This document shows positions 10,131-18,500 of a stretch of DNA of 64,000 nt, one piece after another. The number at the start of each line of letters is the position of its first letter. Positions within the stretch are counted from its first letter, which is position 1. Location of the stretch: contig NZ_LN909046.1 in NCBI RefSeq assembly GCF_001486585.1, positions 1,798,001-1,862,000 on the forward strand, read 5' to 3'. The translations under genes and the position numbers were made by a program. This DNA comes from Paenibacillus senegalimassiliensis. Lineage in GTDB: Bacteria; Bacillota; Bacilli; Paenibacillales; Paenibacillaceae. The notes beneath the pieces were generated by a model. The model was not told the origin of the DNA, ran no database searches, and saw only the letters and a list, made by a program, of their open reading frames with translations.

Positions 10131-11012
10131 CTACCCTTTCACGGAGCCAAGCATCACGCCCTTAGCAAAATGCTTTTGCAAGAAGGGATAAACGACCAGA
10201 ATCGGAACCATCGCCAGTACAATGGAAGCCATACGAATCGTCTCCTGAGGCACAACGTTTTCGTCGCTGGCTCCGGCCTGGGCCACGGCCATCGAGTTAG
10301 AATCAATGACAAGTGTTTTGATCAGAAGCTGGAGGGTCCATTTGCTTGAATCGGATAAATAAATCAATGCGTTAAAATAGGTGTTCCAATGCCCTACCGC
10401 AAAAAACAAGGTGAACGTGGCGATAGCCGGCATAGACAGTGGTATAATGATCCGCAGGAACACACCGATGTCTGTGCAACCGTCAATTTTGGCCGAATCC
10501 TCCAGTTCAGGAGGAAGCGACTCCAGGAAGCTCTTAATGACCAGTAAACTCCAGGCATTCGTCAAGCTGGGCAATATCAACGACCAGTAGGAATTAAGCA
10601 AGCCCAGTTCCCTGACCAACAAATAGTTGGGTACAATTCCGGCGCTGAACACGAGAGTGAAAATGACCATCCCCATCATCCACTTCTGACCAGGCATCGT
10701 TTTCTTCGTTAAGCCGTAGGCCATCATAAAGGAGATAATCACATTGAGAATCGTGCCGACCACCGTAATAAAAACAGTACTCTTGAAAGCATTCAAGAAG
10801 CTGTTTGTCGACAGAATGTAACGGTACGATTCCAGCGACCACTTCTCGGGAAACAGATAGAACTTAAGCGGCACGTAAACCTCAGGATTCGTGAAAGATA
10901 CGCTGAATACATATAGAAAAGGGAACACACAGGCCACCGAAAATAGAGTAATCAGACTATAGTTAATCCAGTCGAATAAAGTCAATCCCTTTTTGTGCAT
11001 CACAAAGCTCAT
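10131..11012 (-). CDS. Sugar ABC importer permease, LplC/YtcP type
   Basis: This 293-residue integral membrane protein has about six predicted helices. Its cytoplasmic EAA-like loop, ELEDSAKIDGCTDIGVFLRI, would contact the ATPase. The C-terminal LQKHFAKGVMLGSVKG ending is typical of the CUT1 MalG-like subunit. It has an AGGAGG site five bases before the ATG. It follows the LplB-like permease gene by 48 bases and precedes the binding-protein gene, completing a CUT1 importer without an encoded ATPase. Confidence 0.92.
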   Translation of the reverse strand: MSFVMHKKGLTLFDWINYSLITLFSVACVFPFLYVFSVSFTNPEVYVPLKFYLFPEKWSLESYRYILSTNSFLNAFKSTVFITVVGTILNVIISFMMAYGLTKKTMPGQKWMMGMVIFTLVFSAGIVPNYLLVRELGLLNSYWSLILPSLTNAWSLLVIKSFLESLPPELEDSAKIDGCTDIGVFLRIIIPLSMPAIATFTLFFAVGHWNTYFNALIYLSDSSKWTLQLLIKTLVIDSNSMAVAQAGASDENVVPQETIRMASIVLAMVPILVVYPFLQKHFAKGVMLGSVKG

Positions 11013-11060
11013 TGGACTACCTCCTCATCCCAAAATTCGTCTACATGTAGAATCAGGTTG

Positions 11061-12020
11061 CTAATAGATTCCTTCATGTCCGAGCTTTCTGACGATCTTA
11101 TTGGCTGTTACAATCAGGACCAGTCCAACCAGCCCTTTAAACATCCCTACCGTTACCCCTACACTGATCTTGCCTTGCAAAATGCCGTAGGTGTAGGAAT
11201 AAGTATCGAACACCTCGCCTACAGACCGAACCAGCGGATTCATCATCAGTAAAATTTGCTCGAAGCCCGTATCCGCCATGCTCCCCAGGCGCAGAATCAG
11301 CAATATAATAATGGTTGGGCGAATGGCCGGCAGTGTGATATGCCAGATTTGCCGGAAGCGCCCCGCACCATCCACGACCGCCGCCTCATATCTTTGAGGA
11401 TCGACCCCGGCCATGGCAGCAAGGAAAATAATTGTTCCCCAGCCCGCTTCCTTCCACATGCTTTGAGCAGTCAGCAAGGCCCAAAAATAATTGGGTTCGG
11501 ACAGGAAAGAGATCGTTTCTCCGCCGCTCTCAGCAATCAGTTTGTTCACAATGCCCACGTCGATGGAGAGCAAGAAGAAGGTCATGCTGGCTACGACTAC
11601 CCATGACAGGAAATGCGGCAGATAGACAATGGATTGATTGATGCGCTTAAAACGTTCATGCCGTATTTCATTCAGCATTAGTGCCAGCAGAATAGGTAGC
11701 GGGAAATGGAAGACCAACGCAATAAGGTTGATGGCTAGCGTATTGCGTAACATGATATAGAAGGTTGAACTGCCAAACAAGTCGGAAAAGTGCTTAAATC
11801 CCACCCAGTCGCTCCCGAAAAAGCCGAGAAACGGATTATAGTCTTTGAAGGCCAACAGGAGCCCCCACATCGGAGCGATTTTGAATACCAGAAAAAAAAT
11901 CAATCCTGGCAAAACGAGTAGATAAAGTGCGCGATGCTTCACCATTCGGGAGACAAGCCCCACGGAATGCCCGGCCTTAGACATCGTCTTCGACTTGCGC
12001 AAGGTCGTTTCTGGCTTCAT
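11061..12020 (-). CDS. Sugar ABC importer permease, LplB type
   Basis: This permease has 319 residues when started at the ATG at 12020, which is preceded by AAAGGAGGGG; the longer frame has no comparable site. After a basic N-terminus come about six membrane helices. The EAA loop reads RYEAAVVDGAGRFRQIWHI, and KDYNPFLGFFGSDWVG is the usual N-terminal extracellular motif of LplB-like subunits. The start lies inside the 3' end of the upstream GHL6-like gene (44-base overlap), so translation is likely coupled. It is the partner of the permease at 10131-11012. Confidence 0.92.
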   Translation of the reverse strand: MKPETTLRKSKTMSKAGHSVGLVSRMVKHRALYLLVLPGLIFFLVFKIAPMWGLLLAFKDYNPFLGFFGSDWVGFKHFSDLFGSSTFYIMLRNTLAINLIALVFHFPLPILLALMLNEIRHERFKRINQSIVYLPHFLSWVVVASMTFFLLSIDVGIVNKLIAESGGETISFLSEPNYFWALLTAQSMWKEAGWGTIIFLAAMAGVDPQRYEAAVVDGAGRFRQIWHITLPAIRPTIIILLILRLGSMADTGFEQILLMMNPLVRSVGEVFDTYSYTYGILQGKISVGVTVGMFKGLVGLVLIVTANKIVRKLGHEGIY

Positions 12021-14040
12021 TCGGTAGCCCCTCCTTTCGTCTTTGCTGGGAAGTCTTCGGAACCTCAAGCACAAGGGCCTCGTACCGGTCCAGCCTGGGC
12101 AAGGAAATCCGAACTACATCCCCACACAAGTCCAGATGCAGGTTCTCCCTTGTACGCAAGGAGCGGGCTTTCATGAACGGTCTCGCGATTTCAAGCTCTA
12201 TCTGTATATCATTCAATGGAACCGGTTTCATATAAGTGGTTCCGTTAAATCCGGACAGGTTCAGCAGTTGGAGCAGGCAATTCCCGTCCTTCATTTGATG
12301 CAAGAATATCTCCGTGCTGGCAGGAGCGTTGGTCGTAAGCTTTCGCCTTCCCATCAACTCCAGCAACGTGTCCATGACCACGCGTTTATGATCCTCGAAT
12401 CCGTGTCGGTAATAGAGCGCTCCGGGACTCCACGGGAAATAAGCCGCGCTGGCCCTTCCCTCCCGCCGGAAAATGCCAAGAGCCGGATGGGGGCTGACCC
12501 GATGACCATAAGCCCGTTCCGGAGGCCCAAAGTTGGATGACTCAATATAAGTTATCCGGCACTCCACCTGGGGATGAAATGTGAACCGGGCGAAGTCTCC
12601 TGAGATGATCCAGCCACGCCCCTTCATGCTGGGGAAATGCCGGGCATCGGTAACATCCAGGTAAGCAGCCGGTTCATTCAGTCGAAGCTGTCCGCTTGTT
12701 GCGCCAAACCATTCCGACAACAGATCGGCATCTCGCTCCAGAGCGATTCCCGTGGCAAATAGCACGGCTCCCGCCTGCTGTGCTGCACGCAGCGCACGAA
12801 CAGCATCCGCACCGGGACTCTGCAGTCCAGGTAGAAGGACGGCCCGGGCAAGCTTGAGCTTCCCCACCATAGTCGCAAGTTGTTCCTCCATCACCACGTC
12901 AAATACGATGTGCGACTCCTTTAACATCTTGAACAGCCCAAAATATTCCTCTCCCGCTCCAGAGTCCAGGGGCTTCACCAGCACCACCTCGGCCATGGAG
13001 TGCAGATTGCCGAATATGTCCTCGTTCCTGGCGTGAAAATGGAAGAGTTCTTTGACTACCGGGAGGTTTGCTTGGTCAGGATAGCCATCGAAAGCCCCGA
13101 TGATACAGAAGTCAAGTCCTGAGCCGTTCGCGATATTCTGATACAATCGGATCGCCGTCTCCTCCTCCGATACCCCGGTGAAGCGATAGGTCAGATCCAC
13201 CGCATTGATGCTGCAGTTGCTGATCAGCTTGCCTTCCCAACTGTTTTCAATCGTAGCGACGTTCTCCGAGGCCGAATAGAGCCATAAAGGACCTCTGCGT
13301 GTCAGCGAAGTATTGGACTCCTTCCGCACAATATCTACCTGGTGAGAATGATAGGTGCTGATGGCAACATCAGGCCGCTTGCTTTTGACGAAAGCGTGGA
13401 TTTTCTCCAGCATCATTCTGGAGGTTTGTTCCTGAAATGTCCGGTAAGCGGCATGCAGCGGGTGCCCTGGGCCAGAATAATCGGATAAGTCCTCCCCGGT
13501 CAGCTCCTTGAAGCGCCACCGACAATTCTGGCAATAGCAAGGACCATAGTAATTCCCGCTATAGTCCCAATGCTGATAGCCAAACATATTGAAGAAAATA
13601 CCGTCCACCTCATACCGTTCCAGCACTTCAGCAATACTCTCCAATGATTTTTCTTGCTGATACTCCCCGTTCAGGCATGTGTGTACGATCCCGGAGTAAT
13701 TCACTTCTCGCCCTTCCCGGTCTCGATAGAACCAATCCGGATGCGAAGCGAACAAGGATTCATGCGCTTTGCTAAAATCAAAGCGGGCGATGAACTTTAG
13801 GCCAGCCTCATGCGTCTTCTCCAACACCTCCCCCACAAGATCCTTTTTAAGATAGGGGGTTACGTACTGATGTTGCAATAAAGAAGGATAAAAGGCGAAG
13901 ATTCCTCCCACGTTCATCATCAAAACATTAGCCTGAAACGACTGTAACTCTTGGATCAGAAGATCGACATTCATCACTGCGTCTATTTCCCGTAAATTAT
14001 TTTGGATTAACCGCAAACGGTTCGCGGACCACCAGTTCAT
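11977..14040 (-). CDS. GHL6-like hypothetical glycoside hydrolase (paralog 2)
   Basis: This 687-residue protein is a paralog of the one at 6241-8400. Both share the barrel motifs ANVL-x-N-x-GGI-x-A-x-YP, IARFDFSKA and RYEVDGIFFN, and a CxCxxC cluster (here PCYCQNCRW at about residues 167-173). The C-terminal half has an amidotransferase-like fold with a beta-sandwich end. It has no signal peptide. It is the first gene of the importer operon, with GGAGG upstream of the ATG. The substrate is unknown; the pairing with an importer suggests a hydrolase acting on the imported oligosaccharide. Confidence 0.72.
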   Translation of the reverse strand: MNWWSANRLRLIQNNLREIDAVMNVDLLIQELQSFQANVLMMNVGGIFAFYPSLLQHQYVTPYLKKDLVGEVLEKTHEAGLKFIARFDFSKAHESLFASHPDWFYRDREGREVNYSGIVHTCLNGEYQQEKSLESIAEVLERYEVDGIFFNMFGYQHWDYSGNYYGPCYCQNCRWRFKELTGEDLSDYSGPGHPLHAAYRTFQEQTSRMMLEKIHAFVKSKRPDVAISTYHSHQVDIVRKESNTSLTRRGPLWLYSASENVATIENSWEGKLISNCSINAVDLTYRFTGVSEEETAIRLYQNIANGSGLDFCIIGAFDGYPDQANLPVVKELFHFHARNEDIFGNLHSMAEVVLVKPLDSGAGEEYFGLFKMLKESHIVFDVVMEEQLATMVGKLKLARAVLLPGLQSPGADAVRALRAAQQAGAVLFATGIALERDADLLSEWFGATSGQLRLNEPAAYLDVTDARHFPSMKGRGWIISGDFARFTFHPQVECRITYIESSNFGPPERAYGHRVSPHPALGIFRREGRASAAYFPWSPGALYYRHGFEDHKRVVMDTLLELMGRRKLTTNAPASTEIFLHQMKDGNCLLQLLNLSGFNGTTYMKPVPLNDIQIELEIARPFMKARSLRTRENLHLDLCGDVVRISLPRLDRYEALVLEVPKTSQQRRKEGLPNEARNDLAQVEDDV

Positions 14041-14102
14041 TCACACCCTCCTCCTTTTCTTTTGCTACTTAAAGATAGCCTAAGGTGAAGGAGGCATTGT
14101 AG

Positions 14103-14143
14103 GGACATCTTTTGCTCTCTTGAATACAGGAAAGAAATGTCCG
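14103..14143 (-). promoter_or_regulatory. Inverted GGACATYTYTTT repeats upstream of the GHL6/importer operon
   Basis: GGACATCTTTTG (14103-14114) faces AAAGAAATGTCC (14131-14142) in opposite orientation about 60-100 bases upstream of the operon start. The same half-site recurs in the intergenic region before the binding-protein gene. This is a plausible regulator operator. The surrounding 14041-14240 gap holds no gene. Confidence 0.4.
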
Positions 14144-14240
14144 TAAGGAAACATGCTGATAAGGCAAACAGGCGTTTTGTTTGCAGGATGGATAGGGAAA
14201 CGGAGATTTCGGAGCCTGATGCGTGGGGGGATGCAGAACG

Positions 14241-14744
14241 CTATTCTTCCTTTTCCCCCTTTAAAATACTGTCCTTCTGATCAATCATCATCTGATAAAA
14301 TTTCAGCAAGGTGTGGATCTCTGACTCGGAGAACGCGTCCATGGCTTTGATAAATCGGCGCTCCATCATTTCATGCATAGTAGCGTGCACATCAAATAGC
14401 TGTCGGCCCTTGGGCGAAAGGCTGAAATATATCTCTTTCTTGTTATCGTTCATCCGACTTCGCTTAATATAATCTTCCTCCAGCAGCTTGCCGCTGATCT
14501 TCGTAATACTTGCCTTGGACAAATTCATCTTCTCCGCAATGGCCGTATTATTTATGGGTTCATTGTTACCGATACAATCAAGCACATGAATACTGGTCAT
14601 GTTATTTGGAATGGAGCTTAATCCATGAAGACGAGCAAGATCGGCAAACTCCGCCACTTCCGTTGTGAAAATTTGCTCTGTCAAATGCGAAAGATGGAGA
14701 AATCGATTGTAGAACAATCGCTTAAGTCCCTCAGATGCGTCCAT
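14241..14744 (-). CDS. MarR-family transcriptional regulator
   Basis: This 167-residue protein has a winged-helix MarR fold: SIPNNMTSIHVLDCIGNNEPINNTAIA, the recognition helix NLSKASITKISGKLLEEDYI, and the wing RSRMNDNKKEIYFSLSPKG. It is likely a homodimeric, ligand-responsive repressor. It is transcribed divergently from the nitroreductase-like gene, and a shared 22-base sequence occurs near both promoters, suggesting autoregulation and control of that gene. The inducer is unknown. Confidence 0.92.
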   Translation of the reverse strand: MDASEGLKRLFYNRFLHLSHLTEQIFTTEVAEFADLARLHGLSSIPNNMTSIHVLDCIGNNEPINNTAIAEKMNLSKASITKISGKLLEEDYIKRSRMNDNKKEIYFSLSPKGRQLFDVHATMHEMMERRFIKAMDAFSESEIHTLLKFYQMMIDQKDSILKGEKEE

Positions 14745-14777
14745 GATGCTCTCCCTTTTTATTTTTCATAATTAATA

Positions 14778-14799
14778 ATAGTTTACCATTAAATAAAAT
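14778..14799. promoter_or_regulatory. Putative MarR operator, copy 1 (regulator side)
   Basis: This 22-base stretch begins ATAGTTTAC and ends AAAAT. It matches the copy at 14865-14886 at 17 of 22 positions. It lies 34 bases upstream of the marR start, in the promoter region. Confidence 0.5.
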
Positions 14800-14839
14800 A
14801 AAAAATAGATAGCCCTTGTATAATTAAACATAAGTAAAG

Positions 14840-14869
14840 TTGACAAGTCTTTCATTCCGGATATATAGT
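14840..14869 (+). promoter_or_regulatory. Sigma-A promoter of the nitroreductase-like gene
   Basis: The -35 TTGACA is at 14840-14845. The -10 is TATAGT at 14864-14869 (18-base spacer) or TATATA at 14862-14867 (16-base spacer). The -10 overlaps the putative MarR operator at 14865-14886, which would allow repression. Confidence 0.65.
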
Positions 14870-14886
14870 TTACTTGTTAACAAAAT
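14865..14886. promoter_or_regulatory. Putative MarR operator, copy 2 (nitroreductase side)
   Basis: The sequence begins ATAGTTTAC and contains the palindrome TTGTTAACAA at 14874-14883. It overlaps the -10 element and start region of the nitroreductase-like gene and matches copy 1 at 17 of 22 positions. Confidence 0.55.
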
Positions 14887-14900
14887 AGGGAGGGATCATT

Positions 14901-15926
14901 TTGAATACTTCCAAGACAATAAGAGAACGTAGGACCATTCGGAGATTCAATGCATCTCCGGTACCACAAGAACTTATCCTTTCCCTGCTTCATGAAGCCG
15001 CCAGTCTGTACGAAGCCGAGGGCTCATTCTCCTGGCGCTGTATCTATTACGATACGCTGGAGTCCCGTCAACGGCTAGCGAACAGCATGATTGCCAAGAT
15101 CAAGGACAGTAGCCTGGGTAAGCTGATTCCTGGCAAGATGACGGAACTGCTTACCAAGCAGGCTGTAAATATTCCAGCACATCTGGTCTTTATAGCTGAA
15201 GCTGCTGACACTCCCCGCCAGAGAGACCAGAACTATGCCGCCGTCTGCAGCATCATGCAGAACCTGCAATTGCTAGGTTGGGAACATGAACTAGGAATGC
15301 TTTGGTACACAGATCCCATGCTCACAAATCCCTCCTTTTTGGATGAGATCGGCTTACAAGTAGGAGAAAGGTTCGCCGGAATCCTGCACATCGGGTATTT
15401 CGACAAGACGCCAAAAGCCCGAAAGAGAACTCCAGCCGAACGTAATTGGACTGTTATGAGTGGAGGAGACACTCTCCCTTCCCATCAATCTCAAGTCTCT
15501 CCTCAAGCCATTCTCGAATTGCTCAATGAAGCGGTTTGGGCACCCAATGATGGATTACGGGAGCCATGGCGCTTTATCTATGTCGCTGGTGGTGAAGCAG
15601 TCGACAAGCTACGGAATCCAGCCGGGGATGCCGCTTCCTCCCTCCTCCTCTTGGTAGCCAAGGAAGAGAGTGATAACCATAAGCAAGAAGAGGATTACGG
15701 GGCCGTATGCTGCTTGATCCAAAATTTTCAATTGCTGGCTAGAGCCAAGCCTTGGCAAGTCCATCGCCTGCTTCCAGAGTGGGTCTATGATCAGCAGCGA
15801 TGCCAGACATTTGGAATTCGTCCACAAGAACGGATTGTGGCAGTCTTGGAGCTTGGTCTTGGGGAAGATACAATGAATTCAAGCCTTCCCCAAACTCCGC
15901 AAGCCCTGAATATTAGACAACTTTAG
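14901..15926 (+). CDS. Two-domain nitroreductase-like protein
   Basis: This 341-residue protein starts at TTG with GGGAGGGA upstream. Residues 1-190 form a nitroreductase-family domain (KTIRERRTIRRFNASPVPQE, with paired arginines that usually contact FMN phosphate). Residues about 195-330 look like a second, shortened copy (ILELLNEAVWAPNDGLREPWRFIY). Single-domain members are near 180-220 residues, so this is a tandem fusion whose second half may have lost catalysis. A role in flavin-dependent reduction of nitro or quinone compounds is inferred from the family and from the divergent MarR gene. Confidence 0.82.
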   Translation: MNTSKTIRERRTIRRFNASPVPQELILSLLHEAASLYEAEGSFSWRCIYYDTLESRQRLANSMIAKIKDSSLGKLIPGKMTELLTKQAVNIPAHLVFIAEAADTPRQRDQNYAAVCSIMQNLQLLGWEHELGMLWYTDPMLTNPSFLDEIGLQVGERFAGILHIGYFDKTPKARKRTPAERNWTVMSGGDTLPSHQSQVSPQAILELLNEAVWAPNDGLREPWRFIYVAGGEAVDKLRNPAGDAASSLLLLVAKEESDNHKQEEDYGAVCCLIQNFQLLARAKPWQVHRLLPEWVYDQQRCQTFGIRPQERIVAVLELGLGEDTMNSSLPQTPQALNIRQL

Positions 15927-15943
15927 AGGCCAGGTGAACAAGT

Positions 15944-15962
15944 GAGGCCAGGCTCTGGCCTC
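15944..15962. terminator. Hairpin after the nitroreductase-like gene
   Basis: GAGGCCAG and CTGGCCTC form a perfect 8-base-pair stem with a GCT loop between two convergent genes. There is no clear T tract, so it is only a possible terminator. Confidence 0.4.
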
Positions 15963-15984
15963 CACCTCCTGGGTTAGAGATGAG

Positions 15985-17043
15985 CTAAGCTCCACCCCAG
16001 CCCAAATGCTGAATTAAGTGCTCTTGATCCATAGGGCGAATTCGCTGCTCTTCTGCGATATTCTCATAGAGAATAGCTTCCTTTCCCGCCTGAGTAATCC
16101 ATTCCCGTAAAGCAGCAATCCGCCCTTTATTAAAATCAATATACTGAAAATCCAACTGTCGCAAAGAATCCAGCCCCACCAACGGTTCCAGGTCCTTTGC
16201 CTTCACAGCTGAAGAAATCTCTCTTAATGTGAGCAGCTCCAGGTGCCGGGCCGTCCATAAATGCTCAATATTTCGCAACCCCTTCATATTGTCCAGTTCA
16301 AGCTGCTTTAAATGCTCCAATCTGGAGAAGTCGAAGAGCTGTTCAACCTTGGGCAGTGCAAGATAAAGACAAGCAAGATGAGGTATTGAGGCCAGTATAT
16401 CCAGCTCTGTTAAATGACGGATAGCGGCTAGTCTAAGAATACGAACGGTTGAAGCGATGAGCGCATCCAGCGAACCTTCCAGAGTACAATCATGTATACT
16501 CAGATATTTCAGCCGGGGTAGCTGGCTAATAAAACTCAAATCATAGATCGGTACGCTTAGGAGCAGCGTATCCAGAGAGGTTACTTCGCCTATAGGAGAG
16601 AGATCAACGAACTTGCCCCGTAATGAAAGATACTCCAGTTCTTGATAATTCGTGAGAAAGCTCAAATCCTGGGGCTTCTTGCTATAGATTGAAAGGTACT
16701 TCATTCCCTTTAGCTGACCGAGTTCGTTCAAATCATTGCTATGATAAAGGTTCAACTGTAAGGCAGCAACATGTCGCAGTCCGGCCAACCGAGAGAGGAA
16801 AGATACGGGATAACGTTCCTTCATGTCTCTTGGACTAATCGATAGAATTAGGTCCGGGCGCTTGGCAAATACATGCTCATCCAATTTCAGCAAATCATCA
16901 GGATGGTCGGCATCAACAACAAAGTAGATAACTGCCCGTCTTCTGAGATGTTCGACAGCTTCATCCATTTTGTCCCTCGTCCACGGAACACCGCTCATCG
17001 AGTTGATCCATCTTTCTTGCATCCTCTTCAACCCCATTCGCAC
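15985..17043 (-). CDS. Leucine-rich-repeat protein of unknown function
   Basis: This 352-residue cytoplasmic protein contains roughly eight degenerate leucine-rich repeats between about residues 85 and 310, such as LKGMKYLSIYSKKPQDLSFL, LEYLSLRGKFVDLSPI and LKYLSIHDC. It has no signal peptide, membrane helix or enzymatic motif. Leucine-rich repeats usually bind protein partners; no partner is suggested by the neighbours. The start is uncertain: GTG at 17043 and ATG at 17037 both lack a good ribosome binding site. It lies downstream of the TetR gene on the same strand and convergent with the nitroreductase-like gene. Confidence 0.75.
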   Translation of the reverse strand: MRMGLKRMQERWINSMSGVPWTRDKMDEAVEHLRRRAVIYFVVDADHPDDLLKLDEHVFAKRPDLILSISPRDMKERYPVSFLSRLAGLRHVAALQLNLYHSNDLNELGQLKGMKYLSIYSKKPQDLSFLTNYQELEYLSLRGKFVDLSPIGEVTSLDTLLLSVPIYDLSFISQLPRLKYLSIHDCTLEGSLDALIASTVRILRLAAIRHLTELDILASIPHLACLYLALPKVEQLFDFSRLEHLKQLELDNMKGLRNIEHLWTARHLELLTLREISSAVKAKDLEPLVGLDSLRQLDFQYIDFNKGRIAALREWITQAGKEAILYENIAEEQRIRPMDQEHLIQHLGWGGA

Positions 17044-17081
17044 TGTTATATTTATCCCAATGACCGTTCGAACGTCTTGTC

Positions 17082-17630
17082 TTACTCATACACTCTTTGC
17101 AATAAAGTTCCAAGCTGCTGCGCTAGCCCCTGATAAGTGATCGGCTTATTCTCCTTGAACCACCATTCAATCACGCCGATATAGGCCGAGATAATGAAGG
17201 TGACGGTAAGGTCCTTCGATAATCCCTTATTTTTGCCCCGGGTCACGTCGACATCGTTCTGAAATTCCTCGCTAAGAAACTCGGCAAAACGATCACGAAA
17301 AAAGGGAGCGCCTTTACTATCGAGCATCATGGAAAAGAAGCTGCTGTTATTATCCAGATACTCCGTCCAAACGAGAGTTCCTTCGATAAAGCCCAAGTCT
17401 AAGCTGGCCCGGCAGCTTTCTCTCATCTCATGAATATGGGATTCGATCAGCTTGTCCAGCAAATCGTATTTATCCAGGTAATGCAGATAAATCGTCCCAC
17501 GGCTGACATTGGCCCGATCCGATAAATCCTGAAGGGTAATGTCATCAAAGCTCTTCTCCGACATCAATTCTACGATAGCCGTCTTCAAGGCTTGTTGCGT
17601 CCTGACGACCCTTCGATCTATTTTTGCCAT
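17082..17630 (-). CDS. TetR/AcrR-family transcriptional regulator
   Basis: This 182-residue protein has the TetR N-terminal HTH (RTQQALKTAIVELMSEKSFDDI, then LSDRANVSRGTIYLHYLDKYDLLDKL) and a variable C-terminal ligand domain ending in FKENKPITYQGLAQQLGTLL. The ATG at 17630 with AGGTGG eight bases upstream is preferred over a GTG at 17642. It is divergent from the flavin reductase gene, and a perfect 20-base palindrome lies just upstream of its start, which suggests autoregulation. The ligand is unknown. Confidence 0.92.
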   Translation of the reverse strand: MAKIDRRVVRTQQALKTAIVELMSEKSFDDITLQDLSDRANVSRGTIYLHYLDKYDLLDKLIESHIHEMRESCRASLDLGFIEGTLVWTEYLDNNSSFFSMMLDSKGAPFFRDRFAEFLSEEFQNDVDVTRGKNKGLSKDLTVTFIISAYIGVIEWWFKENKPITYQGLAQQLGTLLQRVYE

Positions 17631-17654
17631 CTCACCAGCCACCTGTTTTCCTAA

Positions 17655-17674
17655 TTTATAATTTAAATTATAAA
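17655..17674. promoter_or_regulatory. Perfect 20-base palindrome, probable TetR operator
   Basis: TTTATAATTTAAATTATAAA is a perfect palindrome 25 bases upstream of the tetR start. It contains TATAAT-like hexamers on both strands, so bound repressor would block the -10 region. TetR-family operators are typically palindromes of this size. Confidence 0.6.
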
Positions 17675-17763
17675 CAATCGTCCATTATTGAATCAATGCC
17701 TATTATTAATAGACAATGTCTGAAGAACTGTTTAGTAATATACAAATCGCACTCTATTGAGCA

Positions 17764-17791
17764 TTGAAGATGACTAATCATTACATATAAT
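17764..17791 (+). promoter_or_regulatory. Sigma-A promoter of the flavin reductase gene
   Basis: The -35 TTGAAG (17764-17769) and -10 TATAAT (17786-17791) are separated by 16 bases. They lie about 70 bases upstream of the flavin reductase start and about 90 bases from the palindrome on the tetR side. Confidence 0.6.
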
Positions 17792-17859
17792 AGACATGAA
17801 CACAATATTGAATTGTTGTTCATTAACATGAAAGAATGACCTACAAGGAGTGAGGCAGT

Positions 17860-18417
17860 TTGCGACAACCGACTGATCAAGAACTATGGTACACCTACCC
17901 AGGAATGATTGCCCTCGTTACCGCTCGTCATGAGGGTAAGCAAAATATGATGGCCTCGGGCTGGCATACTTATATCGGCTCATCGCCAGGTATTTATGGT
18001 ATATCTGTTGGCAAAGGCACCTACACCTATTCGTTAATTGAGCAAAGTGGCGTATTTGGTGTGCATTTTCTTCCTGCCCGTTACTCAGAAATCATTCAAG
18101 CGGTGGGGACCTACAGTGGACGCGATATGGATAAGTTCAAGGAATTCAATATTGAATATGAACAAGGACTGAAAGCCGATATTCCTATTCTGAAGGAGGC
18201 CTACTTCGCCTACGAATGCCGGACACTGGATATTACCACCTACGGAGATCAGGAATGGATCGTGGGTGAAGTTCTGCAACGGTACAGGGAAGATAAATAT
18301 TTCCTGGAGAATGGCTTACCTGACCTTACCAAGCTTGAGATTCCCTTGCATCTCGGACGCTCCACCTATAGAACGCTAAATAACCTTAGTCCTGAAATGA
18401 ACCATCCGTTGTCTTGA
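17860..18417 (+). CDS. Flavin reductase-like domain protein
   Basis: This 185-residue protein starts at TTG with AAGGAGTGAG upstream. It has the split-barrel FMN-binding fold of flavin reductase-like proteins: MIALVTARHEGKQNMMASGWHTYIGSSPGIYGISV, then SGVFGVHFLP and the DMDKFKEFNIEY segment. Family members bind FMN and use NAD(P)H or serve oxygenases and hydrolases. It is divergent from TetR, which may control it. The physiological substrate is unknown. Confidence 0.85.
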   Translation: MRQPTDQELWYTYPGMIALVTARHEGKQNMMASGWHTYIGSSPGIYGISVGKGTYTYSLIEQSGVFGVHFLPARYSEIIQAVGTYSGRDMDKFKEFNIEYEQGLKADIPILKEAYFAYECRTLDITTYGDQEWIVGEVLQRYREDKYFLENGLPDLTKLEIPLHLGRSTYRTLNNLSPEMNHPLS

Positions 18418-18450
18418 CTACTCTTAAGTAATTGGGTGCCCTCCACAACA

Positions 18451-18494
18451 AAGAGCTCTTAAATTCTTCCCAGGCAGGAAGCTCAAGAGCTCTT
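18451..18494. terminator. Bidirectional terminator between flavin reductase and GH43
   Basis: AAGAGCTCTT occurs at 18451-18460 and again at 18485-18494. Because the word is self-complementary, the two copies pair, and TTCTTCC/GGAA extends the stem. It sits between two convergent stop codons. Confidence 0.7.
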
Positions 18495-18500
18495 CTAAAT

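Noticed and set aside
18451..18494. Repeated AAGAGCTCTT considered as a CRISPR-like or tandem repeat
   Set aside because: There are only two self-complementary copies that pair with each other between convergent stops; a terminator explains them.
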